This document shows positions 1-8,752 of a stretch of DNA of 64,000 nucleotides, in pieces. The stretch's first letter is position 1. Every line of letters begins with the position of its first letter. The translations under genes and the position numbers were made by a program. The notes below the pieces were generated by a model. That model was not told the origin of the DNA, did no database searches, and saw only the letters and a program-made list of their open reading frames with translations. Origin of the DNA: Pseudomonas sp. K2I15 (lineage in GTDB: Bacteria; Pseudomonadota; Gammaproteobacteria; Pseudomonadales; Pseudomonadaceae); the NCBI RefSeq assembly GCF_002204795.1, contig NZ_NIXO01000006.1, forward strand, positions 62,001-126,000, read 5' to 3'.

Positions 1-587
1 TGTTCCCGCAGGATCCACGCCTCATGGGTCAGCTCTTCCATGGTCGCCTGGCCGCGCTTGGCCAGGTGATGCTGGGGCGCGCAGAACACCACCAACTCGT
101 CTTCCACCCAGGTTTGCACCTCGATGTCCGGGTGGCTGCAGTCGCCTTCGATTAGACCCAGATCAATTTCGTAGTGCGCCACCTGATGCACGATATGCGC
201 AGTGTTCTGCACATGCAGCTTCACCTGGCTCTCGGGGTGCTGCTGCATGAAGCTGCCGATCAGCAGCGTGGCCAGGTAATTGCCGATGGTCAGCGTGGCG
301 CCGACCGCCAGGGAGCCGAAGCCCGACTTGCCGTTGAGCAGGTCCTCGATCTCCTTGGCCTGGTCCAGCAGCGCCACCGCCTGGGGCAATAGCTGGTGAC
401 CGAGGGCGTTCAGGCTCAGGCGTTTACCGGCGCGGTCGAATAATTGGCAGCTGGATTGGCGCTCCAGCTCGGTAATCGAGGTGCTGGCGGCGGATTGAGA
501 TAAGGCCAGAAGGCCAGCAGCGCGCGAGACGCTTTCCTGCTGGGCGACGGCGACGAAGACTTGCAGTTGACGTAGAGTAAATCGCAT
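1..587 (-). CDS. finR: LysR-family regulator, FinR-like (partial)
   Basis: Starts at the ATG complement 585-587 and runs off the left edge, so about 195 N-terminal residues are visible. The first 60 residues form a LysR winged helix-turn-helix (MRFTLRQLQVFVAVAQQESV, then SQSAASTSITELE), followed by the start of the substrate-binding domain. It is divergent from fpr. In P. putida and P. aeruginosa the LysR regulator divergent from fpr is FinR, which activates fpr under oxidative stress; the name rests on that arrangement. The C-terminal part is missing because of the window edge, not truncation. Confidence 0.85.
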   Translation of the reverse strand, partial: MRFTLRQLQVFVAVAQQESVSRAAGLLALSQSAASTSITELERQSSCQLFDRAGKRLSLNALGHQLLPQAVALLDQAKEIEDLLNGKSGFGSLAVGATLTIGNYLATLLIGSFMQQHPESQVKLHVQNTAHIVHQVAHYEIDLGLIEGDCSHPDIEVQTWVEDELVVFCAPQHHLAKRGQATMEELTHEAWILRE

Positions 588-599
588 ATCGATATAACC

Positions 600-612
600 G
601 ATAACCCTTATC
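600..612. promoter_or_regulatory. Candidate FinR (LysR-type) binding palindrome
   Basis: GATAA-ccc-TTATC is a perfect 5-bp inverted repeat in the 124-bp finR-fpr divergent spacer. It lies just upstream of the fpr -35 box, roughly 50-60 bp before the predicted transcription start, where LysR activators usually bind. The FinR assignment is inferred from position only. Confidence 0.4.
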
Positions 613-624
613 TTAATAATCCAG

Positions 625-653
625 TTAACAGATATTGTCGCCGCCATTAGAAT
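625..653 (+). promoter_or_regulatory. Predicted sigma-70 promoter of fpr
   Basis: TTAACA (625-630) and TAGAAT (648-653) are separated by 17 bp. This is the best -35/-10 pair in the spacer and would start transcription near 660, giving a leader of about 50 nt. Confidence 0.6.
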
Positions 654-711
654 GCTGTGCAATCGCGCATCCAACAGTTGGCGCAGACCCATTTCCAGGA
701 GTTCCCCGTAC

Positions 712-1491
712 ATGAGCAACATGAACCACGAGCGTGTCCTCAGTGTTCATCACTGGAACGACACTCTGTTCAGCTTCAAGTGCACCCGCGATCCGGGCCT
801 GCGCTTCGAGAACGGTCAGTTCGTGATGATCGGCCTGCAACAGCCTAATGGCCGCCCGCTCATGCGCGCTTACTCCATTGCCAGCCCGAACTGGGAAGAG
901 CATCTGGAGTTCTTCAGCATCAAGGTGCCTGATGGCCCGCTGACTTCCCAATTGCAGCACTTGAAGGAAGGCGACGAGATCATCATCAGCAAAAAACCGA
1001 CGGGCACCCTGGTGCTCGACGATTTGAAGCCTGGCAAGCACCTGTACTTGCTCAGCACCGGTACCGGCCTGGCGCCGTTTATGAGCGTGATCCAGGACCC
1101 GGAAACCTACGAGCGTTTCGAAAAAGTGATCCTGTGCCACGGCGTGCGTTACGTCAACGAAGTCGCCTACCGCGAATTCATCACCGAGCACCTGCCGCAG
1201 AACGAGTTCTTCGGCGAGGCCCTGCGTGACAAGTTGATCTACTACCCGACCGTGACCCGCGAGCCGTTCGAAAACGAAGGCCGCCTGACCGACCTGATGC
1301 GCAGCGGCAAGCTGTTCAGCGACATCGGACTGCCGCCGATCAATCCTGAAGACGACCGCGCCATGCTGTGCGGCAGCCCGAGCATGCTGGATGAAACCAG
1401 CGAAGTGCTGAACAGCTTCGGCCTGAAGGTTTCCCCGCGCATGCGTGAGCCGGGTGACTACCTGATTGAGCGTGCGTTCGTCGAGAAATAA
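712..1491 (+). CDS. fpr: Ferredoxin/flavodoxin--NADP+ reductase
   Basis: 259-aa flavoprotein that exchanges electrons between NADPH and ferredoxin or flavodoxin in the cytoplasm. The FAD-binding R-x-Y-S motif is RAYS at residues 52-55. The NADP-binding segment LLSTGTGLAPFM follows, and the protein ends in VEK like other pseudomonad Fpr proteins. I chose the ATG at 712 because AGGAG lies at 697-701 and the length matches the family; an in-frame upstream start at 652 would overlap the promoter. It is divergent from finR and followed by a REP palindrome. Expression is probably induced by oxidative stress through FinR. Confidence 0.95.
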   Translation: MSNMNHERVLSVHHWNDTLFSFKCTRDPGLRFENGQFVMIGLQQPNGRPLMRAYSIASPNWEEHLEFFSIKVPDGPLTSQLQHLKEGDEIIISKKPTGTLVLDDLKPGKHLYLLSTGTGLAPFMSVIQDPETYERFEKVILCHGVRYVNEVAYREFITEHLPQNEFFGEALRDKLIYYPTVTREPFENEGRLTDLMRSGKLFSDIGLPPINPEDDRAMLCGSPSMLDETSEVLNSFGLKVSPRMREPGDYLIERAFVEK

Positions 1492-1507
1492 GCGCGACGC
1501 AAAAAAA

Positions 1508-1597
1508 TGTGGGAGCGGGCTTGCTCGCGAAGGCGGTGTAACAGTCACCAGATGTATTGACTGATCCACCGCCTTCGCGAGCAAGCCCGCTCCCACA
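1508..1597. repeat. REPIN-type palindrome (REP doublet)
   Basis: Two inverted copies of the REP core GAGCGGGCTTGCTCGCGA flank a variable centre, giving a 90-bp imperfect palindrome. It lies between the convergent genes fpr and trmO. Five more of the same design occur at 17457, 24776, 32026, 41913 and 44475. No RAYT transposase, the usual mobiliser, is present in the window. Confidence 0.9.
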
Positions 1598-1609
1598 GTT
1601 GTTTCCGGC

Positions 1610-2305
1610 TTATCCAGCCGACACCACTTCCAGCACACAAATCATCCCGGCCTCGGGATAGTGCCAGCGCACATCCACATCCCAGAACTGCGCCCCATAT
1701 TCCCGTTCAGGCCCCGGCGTCTGGTACGCAGGCCGTGGATCCTGTGCCAGACACTGCTCGATCAACGCCACCAATGGCTCCTCAAGGCGCTGAGCATGGC
1801 CCTCTGCCTGTTGCAGTGCAGTCTTCAGCCACTGCACGGGAATCAGCTGCGGCGCGGCGCTGGCGATGCTGTTGCTGGCTGTGTCAACGATGTCTGCGTA
1901 CGGCACATACGGTTTGATGTCGAGAATCGGTGTGCCATCCAGCAGATCGATGCCGGAAATCCAAAGACGGCCGTCTTCCACCTTGTCCAGCTTGACCACC
2001 GATTGGCCAATCCCATTGGGCCGGTGGGTCGCGCGGGTGGCAAATACGCCCATGGACTTGTTGCCGCCCAGACGCGGCGGGCGCACTTTCAGCCGTGGCT
2101 TATCTTCCAGCGCCTGGTGGAACAGGAACAGCAGCCACACATGGCTGACCTGCTCCAAACCCTGCACCGCCTCACCCTGATCGAACGGTGCCACCAATTC
2201 CAGCACGCCCCGGGCAGCAGGCGCCAGTTGTGGCTGGCGCGGGATGGCGAACTTCTCCTTGAAACAGGAGCGGACAAAACCGATGGGCGAAACACTGTAG
2301 GTCAT
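1610..2305 (-). CDS. trmO: tRNA (adenine(37)-N6)-methyltransferase TrmO/TsaA
   Basis: 231-aa TrmO (YaeB/TsaA) family protein. It uses S-adenosylmethionine to methylate the N6 of t6A37 in tRNA-Thr. The N-terminal beta-barrel begins MTYSVSPIGFVRSCF. The family segments GNKSMGVFATRATHRPNGIG and DLLDGTPILDIKPYVPYAD are intact, and a C-terminal extension follows. The ATG at 2305 is preferred over an upstream in-frame ATG at 2377 because it begins at the conserved domain and gives the family length. rhlG lies 52 bp upstream on the same strand and may be co-transcribed. Confidence 0.9.
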   Translation of the reverse strand: MTYSVSPIGFVRSCFKEKFAIPRQPQLAPAARGVLELVAPFDQGEAVQGLEQVSHVWLLFLFHQALEDKPRLKVRPPRLGGNKSMGVFATRATHRPNGIGQSVVKLDKVEDGRLWISGIDLLDGTPILDIKPYVPYADIVDTASNSIASAAPQLIPVQWLKTALQQAEGHAQRLEEPLVALIEQCLAQDPRPAYQTPGPEREYGAQFWDVDVRWHYPEAGMICVLEVVSAG

Positions 2306-2357
2306 GGTCTGGCGTCGAAGCGGGGTGAGGCGGGCATGATAACCCGAGCCACGGCCC

Positions 2358-3128
2358 TCAGAGGCTGAAGCCGCCATCCAGTGGAATAATATTGCCGGTC
2401 ATGTAGGCGCCCGCAGTGCTCGCCAGGCTGATGGCGAGTGCTGCCATCTCTTCCTCTCGCCCCCAGCGTTTCATCGGGATCAGTGCGGTGTCCTCCGCCA
2501 AAGCCTGCTCATCATTGCCGATATGCTGGGTCATCTTGCTCGGAAAGCGCCCGGGAGCGATCACGTTGACGTTGATGTGCTGGCTCACCAATTCCCGCGC
2601 CAGAATCCGCGACAGCTGGTGCAGCGCCGCCTTGCTCGGCCCGTAGGCATACGCCTGCTCACCAAACGAGGAAATACCTGCCACCGAGCCGATATTGATG
2701 ATGCGCGCCGGATTGGCTTCAGCCCCGGCCTTGCGCAACAGCGGCAGCAACTGCTGGATACAGTTGAACACCGACGTCACGTTCAGTTGCATGACCTTCT
2801 CCCAGCCCTTCACCGGGTAGCTTTCCAGTGGCGCCCCCCACGTGGTGCCAGCGTTGTTCACCAGAATGTCCAGTTGGCCGATACGCTCAGCCAGGTGCGC
2901 AGCTAATTGCGCAACGCCTTCTTCCTGGGCCAGGTTGGCCGCCAGGCCATGGCACTCGCCAAATGCACTCAATTCGATGGCGGTTTGCTCGCAGGCCTGG
3001 GCATCACGGGCACACACGTAAACGATGGCGCCGGCCTCGACAAACGCCTTGGCGATCATCTTGCCGATACCACGGGTGCCGCCGGTCACCAGGGCGGTGC
3101 GGCCTTGCAGGGAGAAGTAAGGGTGCAT
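2358..3128 (-). CDS. rhlG: RhlG-like NADPH-dependent beta-ketoacyl reductase (SDR)
   Basis: 256-aa classical short-chain dehydrogenase. The nucleotide-binding TGGTRGIG lies at 15-22 and NNAG at 91-94. The catalytic triad Ser148, Tyr162 and Lys166 (YGPSK) uses the numbering of P. aeruginosa RhlG, to which the protein looks closely related along its length from MHPYFSL onward. RhlG was described as a 3-ketoacyl reductase supplying beta-hydroxy acids for rhamnolipid or polyhydroxyalkanoate synthesis; its true substrate is debated. No rhamnolipid genes lie nearby, so a role in storage lipid or general acyl metabolism is as likely. Confidence 0.85.
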   Translation of the reverse strand: MHPYFSLQGRTALVTGGTRGIGKMIAKAFVEAGAIVYVCARDAQACEQTAIELSAFGECHGLAANLAQEEGVAQLAAHLAERIGQLDILVNNAGTTWGAPLESYPVKGWEKVMQLNVTSVFNCIQQLLPLLRKAGAEANPARIINIGSVAGISSFGEQAYAYGPSKAALHQLSRILARELVSQHINVNVIAPGRFPSKMTQHIGNDEQALAEDTALIPMKRWGREEEMAALAISLASTAGAYMTGNIIPLDGGFSL

Positions 3129-3259
3129 GGGCGATCCTGAACGAAAGGGTAAGAGGGTTCACCCTAGTCGCCAGCCGCCTTGAGCGGAGCCACTATTTTT
3201 CTACGGAATGGACGGTCATGCGTGCCTGCGGGGCCCGAAGGCCGCCGCAAGCCCATCAC

Positions 3260-3721
3260 TCAGGCGCGAACGCGCAGGGTCAGGCCCTTGAGGAAGTTGC
3301 GCAGTAACTGGTCACCGCAGGTGCGGTAGTTGGTGTGGCCGAACTTGCGGAACAGTGCGCTCAGCTCTGGCTTGGATACCGGAAACTCGGAAGCCTTGAG
3401 GATCGCGTGCATGTCGTCTTCCTTCAGTTCGAAGGCCACGCGCAGTTTCTTCAGGATGATGTTGTTGGTCACCGGCAGTTCGATCGGCTGCGGTGGGCGG
3501 CTTTCGTCCTTGCCGCGCTTGAAGATCACCAGGCCATCGAGGAAATGCGCCATGACTTCGTCCGGGCAGAACACGAAGCCTTCTTCCTCGTCTTTCTTGA
3601 GGTAGGTCAGCAGGTCGTCCTTGGTGACTTCCATGCCGCCGAGCTTGGTGATCTCGACCATCTTGTTGTCGCTGATGTCGAGCATGTAGCGCACGCTGCG
3701 CAGTACGTCGTTGTGAATCAT
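3260..3721 (-). CDS. DUF1456 family protein (YehS-like)
   Basis: 153-aa protein with two tandem DUF1456 repeats. The first starts at MIHNDVLRSVRYMLDISDNK and the second near NNIILKKLRVAFELKEDD. E. coli YehS has the same layout and size. No biochemical function is established. I use the ATG at 3721 because it begins at the conserved domain. It is a single gene between rhlG and the RsuA-like gene, with no clear operon partner. Confidence 0.85.
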   Translation of the reverse strand: MIHNDVLRSVRYMLDISDNKMVEITKLGGMEVTKDDLLTYLKKDEEEGFVFCPDEVMAHFLDGLVIFKRGKDESRPPQPIELPVTNNIILKKLRVAFELKEDDMHAILKASEFPVSKPELSALFRKFGHTNYRTCGDQLLRNFLKGLTLRVRA

Positions 3722-3797
3722 GTGGGCAATCCTGGTCATTCAACTGTGGACACCGCCCAGGCAGGCGGTATCGAGAGATTCGGCGGCGGAAAAAGTC

Positions 3798-4508
3798 TTA
3801 GAACTTTTCTTTGCCGGACAGATAGCGCCATTGGCCTACCGGCACTTTGCCGATGGACACTCCGCCGATGCGGATGCGTCGAATGGCGACGACTTTCAGG
3901 CCAACGGCTTCGCAGAACAAGGCAATCACACCCGGTTGCGGGTTTTTCAACGCAAAGCGCAGGCGGTTCTCGTTCTGCCAGCTGGCTTTCACCGCTGGCA
4001 ATTCCTTACCTTTGTAGGTCAGGCCGTGGTTCAGGCGGTTCAGGCCGTGGGCGACCATGTCGCCGGACACCTCCACCACGTATTCCTGTTCGATCTTGTT
4101 CGCGTCAGCGGTCAGCTTGCGCAAAATTTTCCAGTCCTGAGTGAACACCAACAGGCCGCTGGCCTTGGCTTGCAGGTCGCTGCTGGCGGTCAGGCGCAGG
4201 AAGTGGCCTTTGAGCGGGCGCTTGCTGAAGCGGTGTTCTTCCGACAGGGTCTCGGCGTTGATCGACGCCATGGCCGTCTCGGCATCCACGCCAGCGGGGG
4301 CGTGGAACAGAATGGTCACCGGCTCCGGCGCAGTGGCCTTGGCCTCAGGGTCAAGCTCGACCTTCTGGGTGGTGACCTTGAACTGCGGCTCGTCGATCAC
4401 TTCGCCGTCCACCGTGACCCAGCCGCCTTCGATGAACAGCTCAGCCTCCCGACGGGAGCAACCGACCAGTTCGATGAGGCGTTTGGAGAGGCGTAGGGGT
4501 TCAGTCAT
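3798..4508 (-). CDS. S4-domain RsuA-like pseudouridine synthase homologue lacking catalytic motifs
   Basis: 236 aa. Residues 1-50 are an S4 RNA-binding domain (LSKRLIELVGCSRREAELFI). The rest resembles the RsuA/RluB/E/F pseudouridine synthase fold. In that family the catalytic Asp sits in GRLDxxTxGLL. Here the matching segment is SDLQAKASGLL (residues 110-120), so Gln113 occupies the Asp position; Asp111 is two residues displaced. The R-x-x-Q-[IV]-[RK]-R-M motif is also replaced, by PGVIALFCEAVG. Either catalysis uses a shifted Asp or the protein binds RNA without modifying it. It is a stand-alone gene. Confidence 0.75.
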   Translation of the reverse strand: MTEPLRLSKRLIELVGCSRREAELFIEGGWVTVDGEVIDEPQFKVTTQKVELDPEAKATAPEPVTILFHAPAGVDAETAMASINAETLSEEHRFSKRPLKGHFLRLTASSDLQAKASGLLVFTQDWKILRKLTADANKIEQEYVVEVSGDMVAHGLNRLNHGLTYKGKELPAVKASWQNENRLRFALKNPQPGVIALFCEAVGLKVVAIRRIRIGGVSIGKVPVGQWRYLSGKEKF

Positions 4509-4579
4509 GACAAGGGCCGAAACAAAAGGGGGCGGCTATTGTACCTGTGTGGCGCCGGTTAATCCCGGCTCCATTTCAT

Positions 4580-5053
4580 TTAGCCGCGGCGCGCCTGTTG
4601 CTGCGCCTGGCGTAAACGCATGTGCAGCAACGGATAAGGCTGGCCCATGCCGTCATGCTCCGTGCGTCCGATCACTTCAAAGCCCTGCTTGAAGTAAAAG
4701 CCCAGGGCCTGCGGGTTCTGTTCGTTGACGTCCAGTTGATCGGCGTTCATGGATTCGATGGCATAGCGCAGCAATTGCCGGCCCAGGCCCTGGCCACGGT
4801 GCGCGGGGTCGATAAACAGCATCTCGACCTTGCCTGCGGCCACCCCGGCAAACCCGGTGATGCGCTGGCGCGAGTCCTTGGTGCAGATCAGCATCACCGC
4901 ATCGAGGTAGCGGGTCAGCACCAGGTTTTTCAGCAACTCGATGTAGCTGTCCGGCAGGAAGTCATGGGTGGCCCGCACTGACGCCTCCCAGATACGGGTC
5001 AGTTCCTGATAGTCGCTGGATTTGGGTGTATGGATAACCGAATGCTGACGCAT
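4580..5053 (-). CDS. GNAT-family N-acetyltransferase, YjaB-like
   Basis: 157-aa single-domain GNAT enzyme that would transfer acetyl from acetyl-CoA to an unknown amine. The acetyl-CoA loop is HRGQGLGRQLL (about residues 86-96). It shares VRATHDFL, LFIDP, NEQNPQALGFY and a C-terminal GQPYPLLHM with E. coli YjaB, so it is probably that orthologue. Physiological substrate unknown. It stands alone between the RsuA-like gene and rimO. Confidence 0.85.
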   Translation of the reverse strand: MRQHSVIHTPKSSDYQELTRIWEASVRATHDFLPDSYIELLKNLVLTRYLDAVMLICTKDSRQRITGFAGVAAGKVEMLFIDPAHRGQGLGRQLLRYAIESMNADQLDVNEQNPQALGFYFKQGFEVIGRTEHDGMGQPYPLLHMRLRQAQQQARRG

Positions 5054-5102
5054 GCCCGCCGCCCCTGCCTGGATTTACGTTGATGGGCAAAACGATAGAC
5101 CT

Positions 5103-5140
5103 AAAAAAGCCCCGCATCTTGTCCAGAGGCAGGGCTTTTT
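5103..5140 (-). terminator. Rho-independent terminator of rimO
   Basis: On the minus strand a stem of GCCCTGC pairing with GCGGGGC, one mismatch, is followed by six or more T. It begins 15 bp after the rimO stop. Confidence 0.7.
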
Positions 5141-5154
5141 CAATTCTTTACATC

Positions 5155-6495
5155 TTATGCGCGCTTTTCAGCCCACAGGTCGTACTCGTCGGCGTCGGTC
5201 ACGGTGCACCAGACCTTGTCGCCCGGCTTCAGGTCGCTGGCATCGTCGATGAATACGTTACCGTCGATTTCCGGGGCGTCGAAGAAGCAACGGCCTACAG
5301 CGCCTTGTTCGTCGACTTCGTCGATCAGTACTTCGATCTCACGGCCGATGCGCAGTTGCAGGCGCGCCGAGCTGATGGCCTGTTGATGCGCCATGAAGCG
5401 CTCCCAACGGTCTTGCTTGACGTCGTCGGGAACAATGGCAGCGTCCAGCAGGTTGGCCGGAGCGCCTTCAACCGGCGAGTACTGGAAGCAGCCGACGCGG
5501 TCCAGTTGGGCCTCGGTCAGCCAGTCCAGCAGGTACTGGAAGTCTTCTTCGGTCTCGCCGGGGAAGCCGACGATGAAGGTGGAACGGATGATCAAGTCCG
5601 GGCAGATCTCGCGCCAGTTCTTGATGCGCGCCAGGGTCTTGTCTTCGAAGGCCGGGCGTTTCATGGCCTTGAGGATTTTCGGGCTGGCGTGCTGGAACGG
5701 GATGTCCAGGTACGGCAGGATCTTGCCGGCGGCCATCAGCGGGATCAGCTCGTCAACGTGCGGGTACGGGTAAACGTAGTGCAGGCGCACCCAGACGCCG
5801 AGGCTGCTCAAGGCTTCGCAGAGTTCGGTCATGCGGGTTTTCACCGGCGCGCCGTTCCAGAAACCAGTGCGGTACTTGACGTCGACGCCGTAGGCGCTGG
5901 TGTCCTGGGAGATCACCAGCAGCTCTTTCACGCCGGACTTGACCAGGCGCTGGGCCTCGTCCAGTACGTCGCCCACCGGGCGGCTCACCAGCTTGCCGCG
6001 CATCGAGGGGATGATGCAGAAGCTGCAGCTGTGGTTGCAGCCTTCGGAAATCTTCAGGTAGGCGTAGTGGCGCGGGGTCAGCTTGATGCCTTGTGGTGGC
6101 ACCAGGTCGATCAGCGGGTTGTGGTCCTGGCGCGGCGGCACCACTTGGTGCACGGCGTTGACCACTTGCTCGTACTGCTGCGGGCCGGTCACGGCCAGCA
6201 CGCTTGGGTGCACCTTGCGGATGTTGCCTTCTTCCACGCCCATGCAGCCGGTGACGATCACCTTGCCGTTTTCCTTGATGGCTTCGCCGATCACTTCCAG
6301 GGACTCAGCCTTGGCCGAGTCGATGAAGCCGCAGGTGTTCACCACCACCACGTCCGCGTCCTGGTAGGTGGACACGACGTCGTAGCCTTCCATGCGCAGT
6401 TGCGTAAGGATGCGTTCGGAGTCGACCAGAGCCTTTGGGCAACCCAGGGATACAAAGCCGACCTTGGGGTTGGCTTTTGCGATGGTGGTGGACAT
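5155..6495 (-). CDS. rimO: Ribosomal protein S12 methylthiotransferase RimO
   Basis: 446-aa radical-SAM enzyme that adds a methylthio group to a conserved Asp of ribosomal protein S12. The N-terminal domain carries the three cysteines for the auxiliary cluster (Cys19, Cys55, Cys84). The radical-SAM motif CNHSCSFC gives Cys153, Cys157 and Cys160. A C-terminal TRAM domain ends the protein. The ATG at 6495 begins at [19 protein letters not shown] and gives the usual length; an upstream in-frame ATG at 6573 adds non-conserved residues. It is divergent from kup. Confidence 0.96.
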   Translation of the reverse strand: MSTTIAKANPKVGFVSLGCPKALVDSERILTQLRMEGYDVVSTYQDADVVVVNTCGFIDSAKAESLEVIGEAIKENGKVIVTGCMGVEEGNIRKVHPSVLAVTGPQQYEQVVNAVHQVVPPRQDHNPLIDLVPPQGIKLTPRHYAYLKISEGCNHSCSFCIIPSMRGKLVSRPVGDVLDEAQRLVKSGVKELLVISQDTSAYGVDVKYRTGFWNGAPVKTRMTELCEALSSLGVWVRLHYVYPYPHVDELIPLMAAGKILPYLDIPFQHASPKILKAMKRPAFEDKTLARIKNWREICPDLIIRSTFIVGFPGETEEDFQYLLDWLTEAQLDRVGCFQYSPVEGAPANLLDAAIVPDDVKQDRWERFMAHQQAISSARLQLRIGREIEVLIDEVDEQGAVGRCFFDAPEIDGNVFIDDASDLKPGDKVWCTVTDADEYDLWAEKRA

Positions 6496-6710
6496 GTCTA
6501 ACCTCGGTATTGAATGACGCCGCCAGTCGTGCATGAAAGGCTGCGGACGGGCGCTTGGTGCGCCTCTGATCAAAAAGTGCGCAATTCTATCGACGGGAAT
6601 CGCTCTTGACCAGCTTTATGCAGGGAAATACGACGAGTGCTGCGCTATGCTTCGCGCCGTTGCACCTGAGTGAATTTCCTCGGTCAATAAATCGTCTGTA
6701 ACGAGAAGTA

Positions 6711-6761
6711 AAACAGCGCATGCTGTGGACAGCATAGGCGCCCGCAGCAGGCGCGCTGTTT
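6711..6761 (+). promoter_or_regulatory. Possible three-way-junction leader upstream of kup
   Basis: A 7-bp closing stem (6711-6717 with 6755-6761, AAACAGC/GCTGTTT) encloses two hairpins: ATGCTG/CAGCAT (6720-6735, 4-nt loop) and GCGCC/GGCGC (6738-6754, 7-nt loop). It ends 35 bp before the kup ATG, within the 301-bp rimO-kup spacer. It acts as RNA only if the promoter lies upstream; TTGCAC at 6660 with TCAATA at 6684 is a weak candidate. I match it to no known riboswitch class. Confidence 0.4.
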
Positions 6762-6796
6762 ATAAAAGACCGCAGGTCAAAGGGCAGGAGTGGTTG

Positions 6797-8698
6797 ATGG
6801 GTCAGGCAAGTAGTCAGGCAGCAGGTGCCGAGCATTCCAACGCAAAGCCGATCGGCATGCTGGTGGCGGCGGTGGGGGTGGTTTACGGCGATATCGGCAC
6901 CAGCCCGCTCTACACCCTTAAAGAGGTGTTTGCTGGCGGTTATGGGGTTCAGGTCAATCACGACGGGGTCTTCGGGATCCTGGCGCTGATTTTCTGGTCG
7001 CTGATATGGGTCGTTTCGATCAAGTACGTGCTGTTTATCCTGCGCGCCGACAACCAGGGCGAGGGCGGCATCATGGCCCTGACGGCACTGGCCCGGCGCG
7101 CGGCGGCGCCGTATCCCAAGTTACGTTCGGTGCTGGTGATTCTCGGCCTGATCGGTGCGGCGCTGTTTTACGGCGACAGCATGATCACCCCGGCGATCTC
7201 GGTATTGTCGGCGGTCGAGGGCCTGGAACTGGCGTTTGATGGCCTTGAGCGCTGGGTGGTGCCGCTTTCGTTGGTGGTGCTGGTGGGGCTGTTCCTGATC
7301 CAGAAGCACGGCACTGACCGCATCGGCAAGCTGTTCGGCCCGGTGATGGTGGTGTGGTTTCTGGTGCTCGGGGGGCTGGGTGTGCATGGCATCAGTCAGC
7401 ACCCTGAAGTGCTCAACGCGCTGAACCCGGTATGGGGCGTGCGCTTCTTTACTGCCCACCCTGGCATGGGTGTGGCGATTCTCGGCGCCGTGGTGTTGGC
7501 GCTGACCGGTGCTGAAGCGCTGTACGCCGACATGGGCCACTTCGGGCGCAAGCCGATTGCCCGTGCCTGGTTCGCCTTGGTGTTGCCAGCGCTGGTGCTC
7601 AACTACTTCGGCCAGGGCGCGCTGCTGCTGGACAACCCGGACGCAGCCCGTAACCCGTTCTATCTGCTGGCACCGGAATGGGCCTTGGTCCCGCTGGTGG
7701 CGTTGTCGACCCTGGCCACTGTGATCGCTTCCCAGGCGGTGATCTCCGGGGCGTTCTCCCTGACCCGCCAGGCAATCCAGCTCGGTTACATCCCGCGCAT
7801 GCACATCCAGCACACTTCCAGCGCCGAGCAAGGCCAGATCTACATCGGCGCGGTGAACTGGTCGCTGATGGTGGGTGTGATCCTGCTGGTGCTGGGCTTC
7901 GAATCTTCCAACGCCCTGGCCTCGGCCTACGGGGTGGCGGTGACAGGCACCATGTTGATCACCAGCATCCTGGTGTCGGCGGTGATGCTGTTGCTGTGGA
8001 AATGGCCACCCGTGCTGGCGATCCCGGTGTTGATCGGGTTCCTGCTGGTGGACGGGCTGTTCTTCGCCGCCAACGTGCCGAAGATCGTCCAGGGTGGTGC
8101 CTTTCCGGTGTTGGCGGGGATTGTGCTGTTTATCCTCATGACAACCTGGAAGCGCGGTAAAGAGCTGTTGGTGGATCGCCTGGATGAAGGCGGGCTGCCG
8201 TTGCCGATCTTTATCAGCAGTATTCGCGTGCAGCCGCCGCACCGCGTGCAGGGCACGGCAGTGTTCCTGACTGCGCGCCCGGACGCCGTGCCCCACGCCT
8301 TGTTGCATAACCTGCTGCATAACCAGGTGCTGCATGAGCAGGTGGTGCTGCTGACGGTGGTCTATGAAGACATCCCGCGTGTGCCGGCCCAGCGTCGCTT
8401 CGAGGTCGATTCCTATGGCGAAGGTTTCTTCCGGGTGATCCTGCACTTTGGTTTCGTCGACGAGCCGGACGTGCCCGAGGCGCTGAAGTTGTGCCATCTG
8501 GATGACCTGGACTTCAGCCCGATGCGCACCACCTACTTCCTCAGCCGCGAAACCGTGATTGCCTCGCGCATCAAGGGCATGGCGCGCTGGCGCGAGGGGT
8601 TGTTCGCCTTCATGCTCAAGAACGCCAACGGCAACCTGCGCTTCTTTAAGCTGCCGGTTAACCGGGTGATCGAACTGGGTACCCAGGTAGAAATGTAA
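6797..8698 (+). CDS. kup: Low-affinity potassium uptake protein Kup
   Basis: 633-aa inner-membrane K+ transporter, probably K+/H+ symport, of the KUP/HAK family. The signature [18 protein letters not shown] lies near residue 30. About 12 hydrophobic segments follow, up to about residue 470, then a cytoplasmic C-terminal domain. The ATG at 6797 follows CAGGAG at 6785-6790, and the length fits E. coli Kup (622 aa). It is transcribed alone, ending at a strong terminator. A foldable upstream segment at 6711-6761 may regulate it. Confidence 0.95.
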   Translation: MGQASSQAAGAEHSNAKPIGMLVAAVGVVYGDIGTSPLYTLKEVFAGGYGVQVNHDGVFGILALIFWSLIWVVSIKYVLFILRADNQGEGGIMALTALARRAAAPYPKLRSVLVILGLIGAALFYGDSMITPAISVLSAVEGLELAFDGLERWVVPLSLVVLVGLFLIQKHGTDRIGKLFGPVMVVWFLVLGGLGVHGISQHPEVLNALNPVWGVRFFTAHPGMGVAILGAVVLALTGAEALYADMGHFGRKPIARAWFALVLPALVLNYFGQGALLLDNPDAARNPFYLLAPEWALVPLVALSTLATVIASQAVISGAFSLTRQAIQLGYIPRMHIQHTSSAEQGQIYIGAVNWSLMVGVILLVLGFESSNALASAYGVAVTGTMLITSILVSAVMLLLWKWPPVLAIPVLIGFLLVDGLFFAANVPKIVQGGAFPVLAGIVLFILMTTWKRGKELLVDRLDEGGLPLPIFISSIRVQPPHRVQGTAVFLTARPDAVPHALLHNLLHNQVLHEQVVLLTVVYEDIPRVPAQRRFEVDSYGEGFFRVILHFGFVDEPDVPEALKLCHLDDLDFSPMRTTYFLSRETVIASRIKGMARWREGLFAFMLKNANGNLRFFKLPVNRVIELGTQVEM

Positions 8699-8705
8699 GC
8701 CCAAC

Positions 8706-8744
8706 AAAAAGCCCCCGGTGCCTTGCGGCAGCGGGGGCTTTTTT
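8706..8744. terminator. Bidirectional terminator between kup and the A-PG hydrolase gene
   Basis: AAAAAGCCCCCG and CGGGGGCTTTTTT form a GC-rich stem with A-tract and T-tract on the two sides, so it can end transcription of both converging genes. Confidence 0.9.
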
Positions 8745-8752
8745 GTGGGCGC

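Noticed and set aside
625..1638. Long minus-strand ORF antisense to fpr
   Set aside because: Shadow of a high-GC gene; composition lacks protein-like features and fpr is clearly real.
5080..6501. 473-aa ORF antisense to rimO
   Set aside because: Mirror of rimO codon bias, rich in His/Val/Gln/Ala; no domain.
7121..8707. 528-aa ORF antisense to kup
   Set aside because: Very His/Gln-rich product typical of antisense frames; kup fits its family along the whole length.
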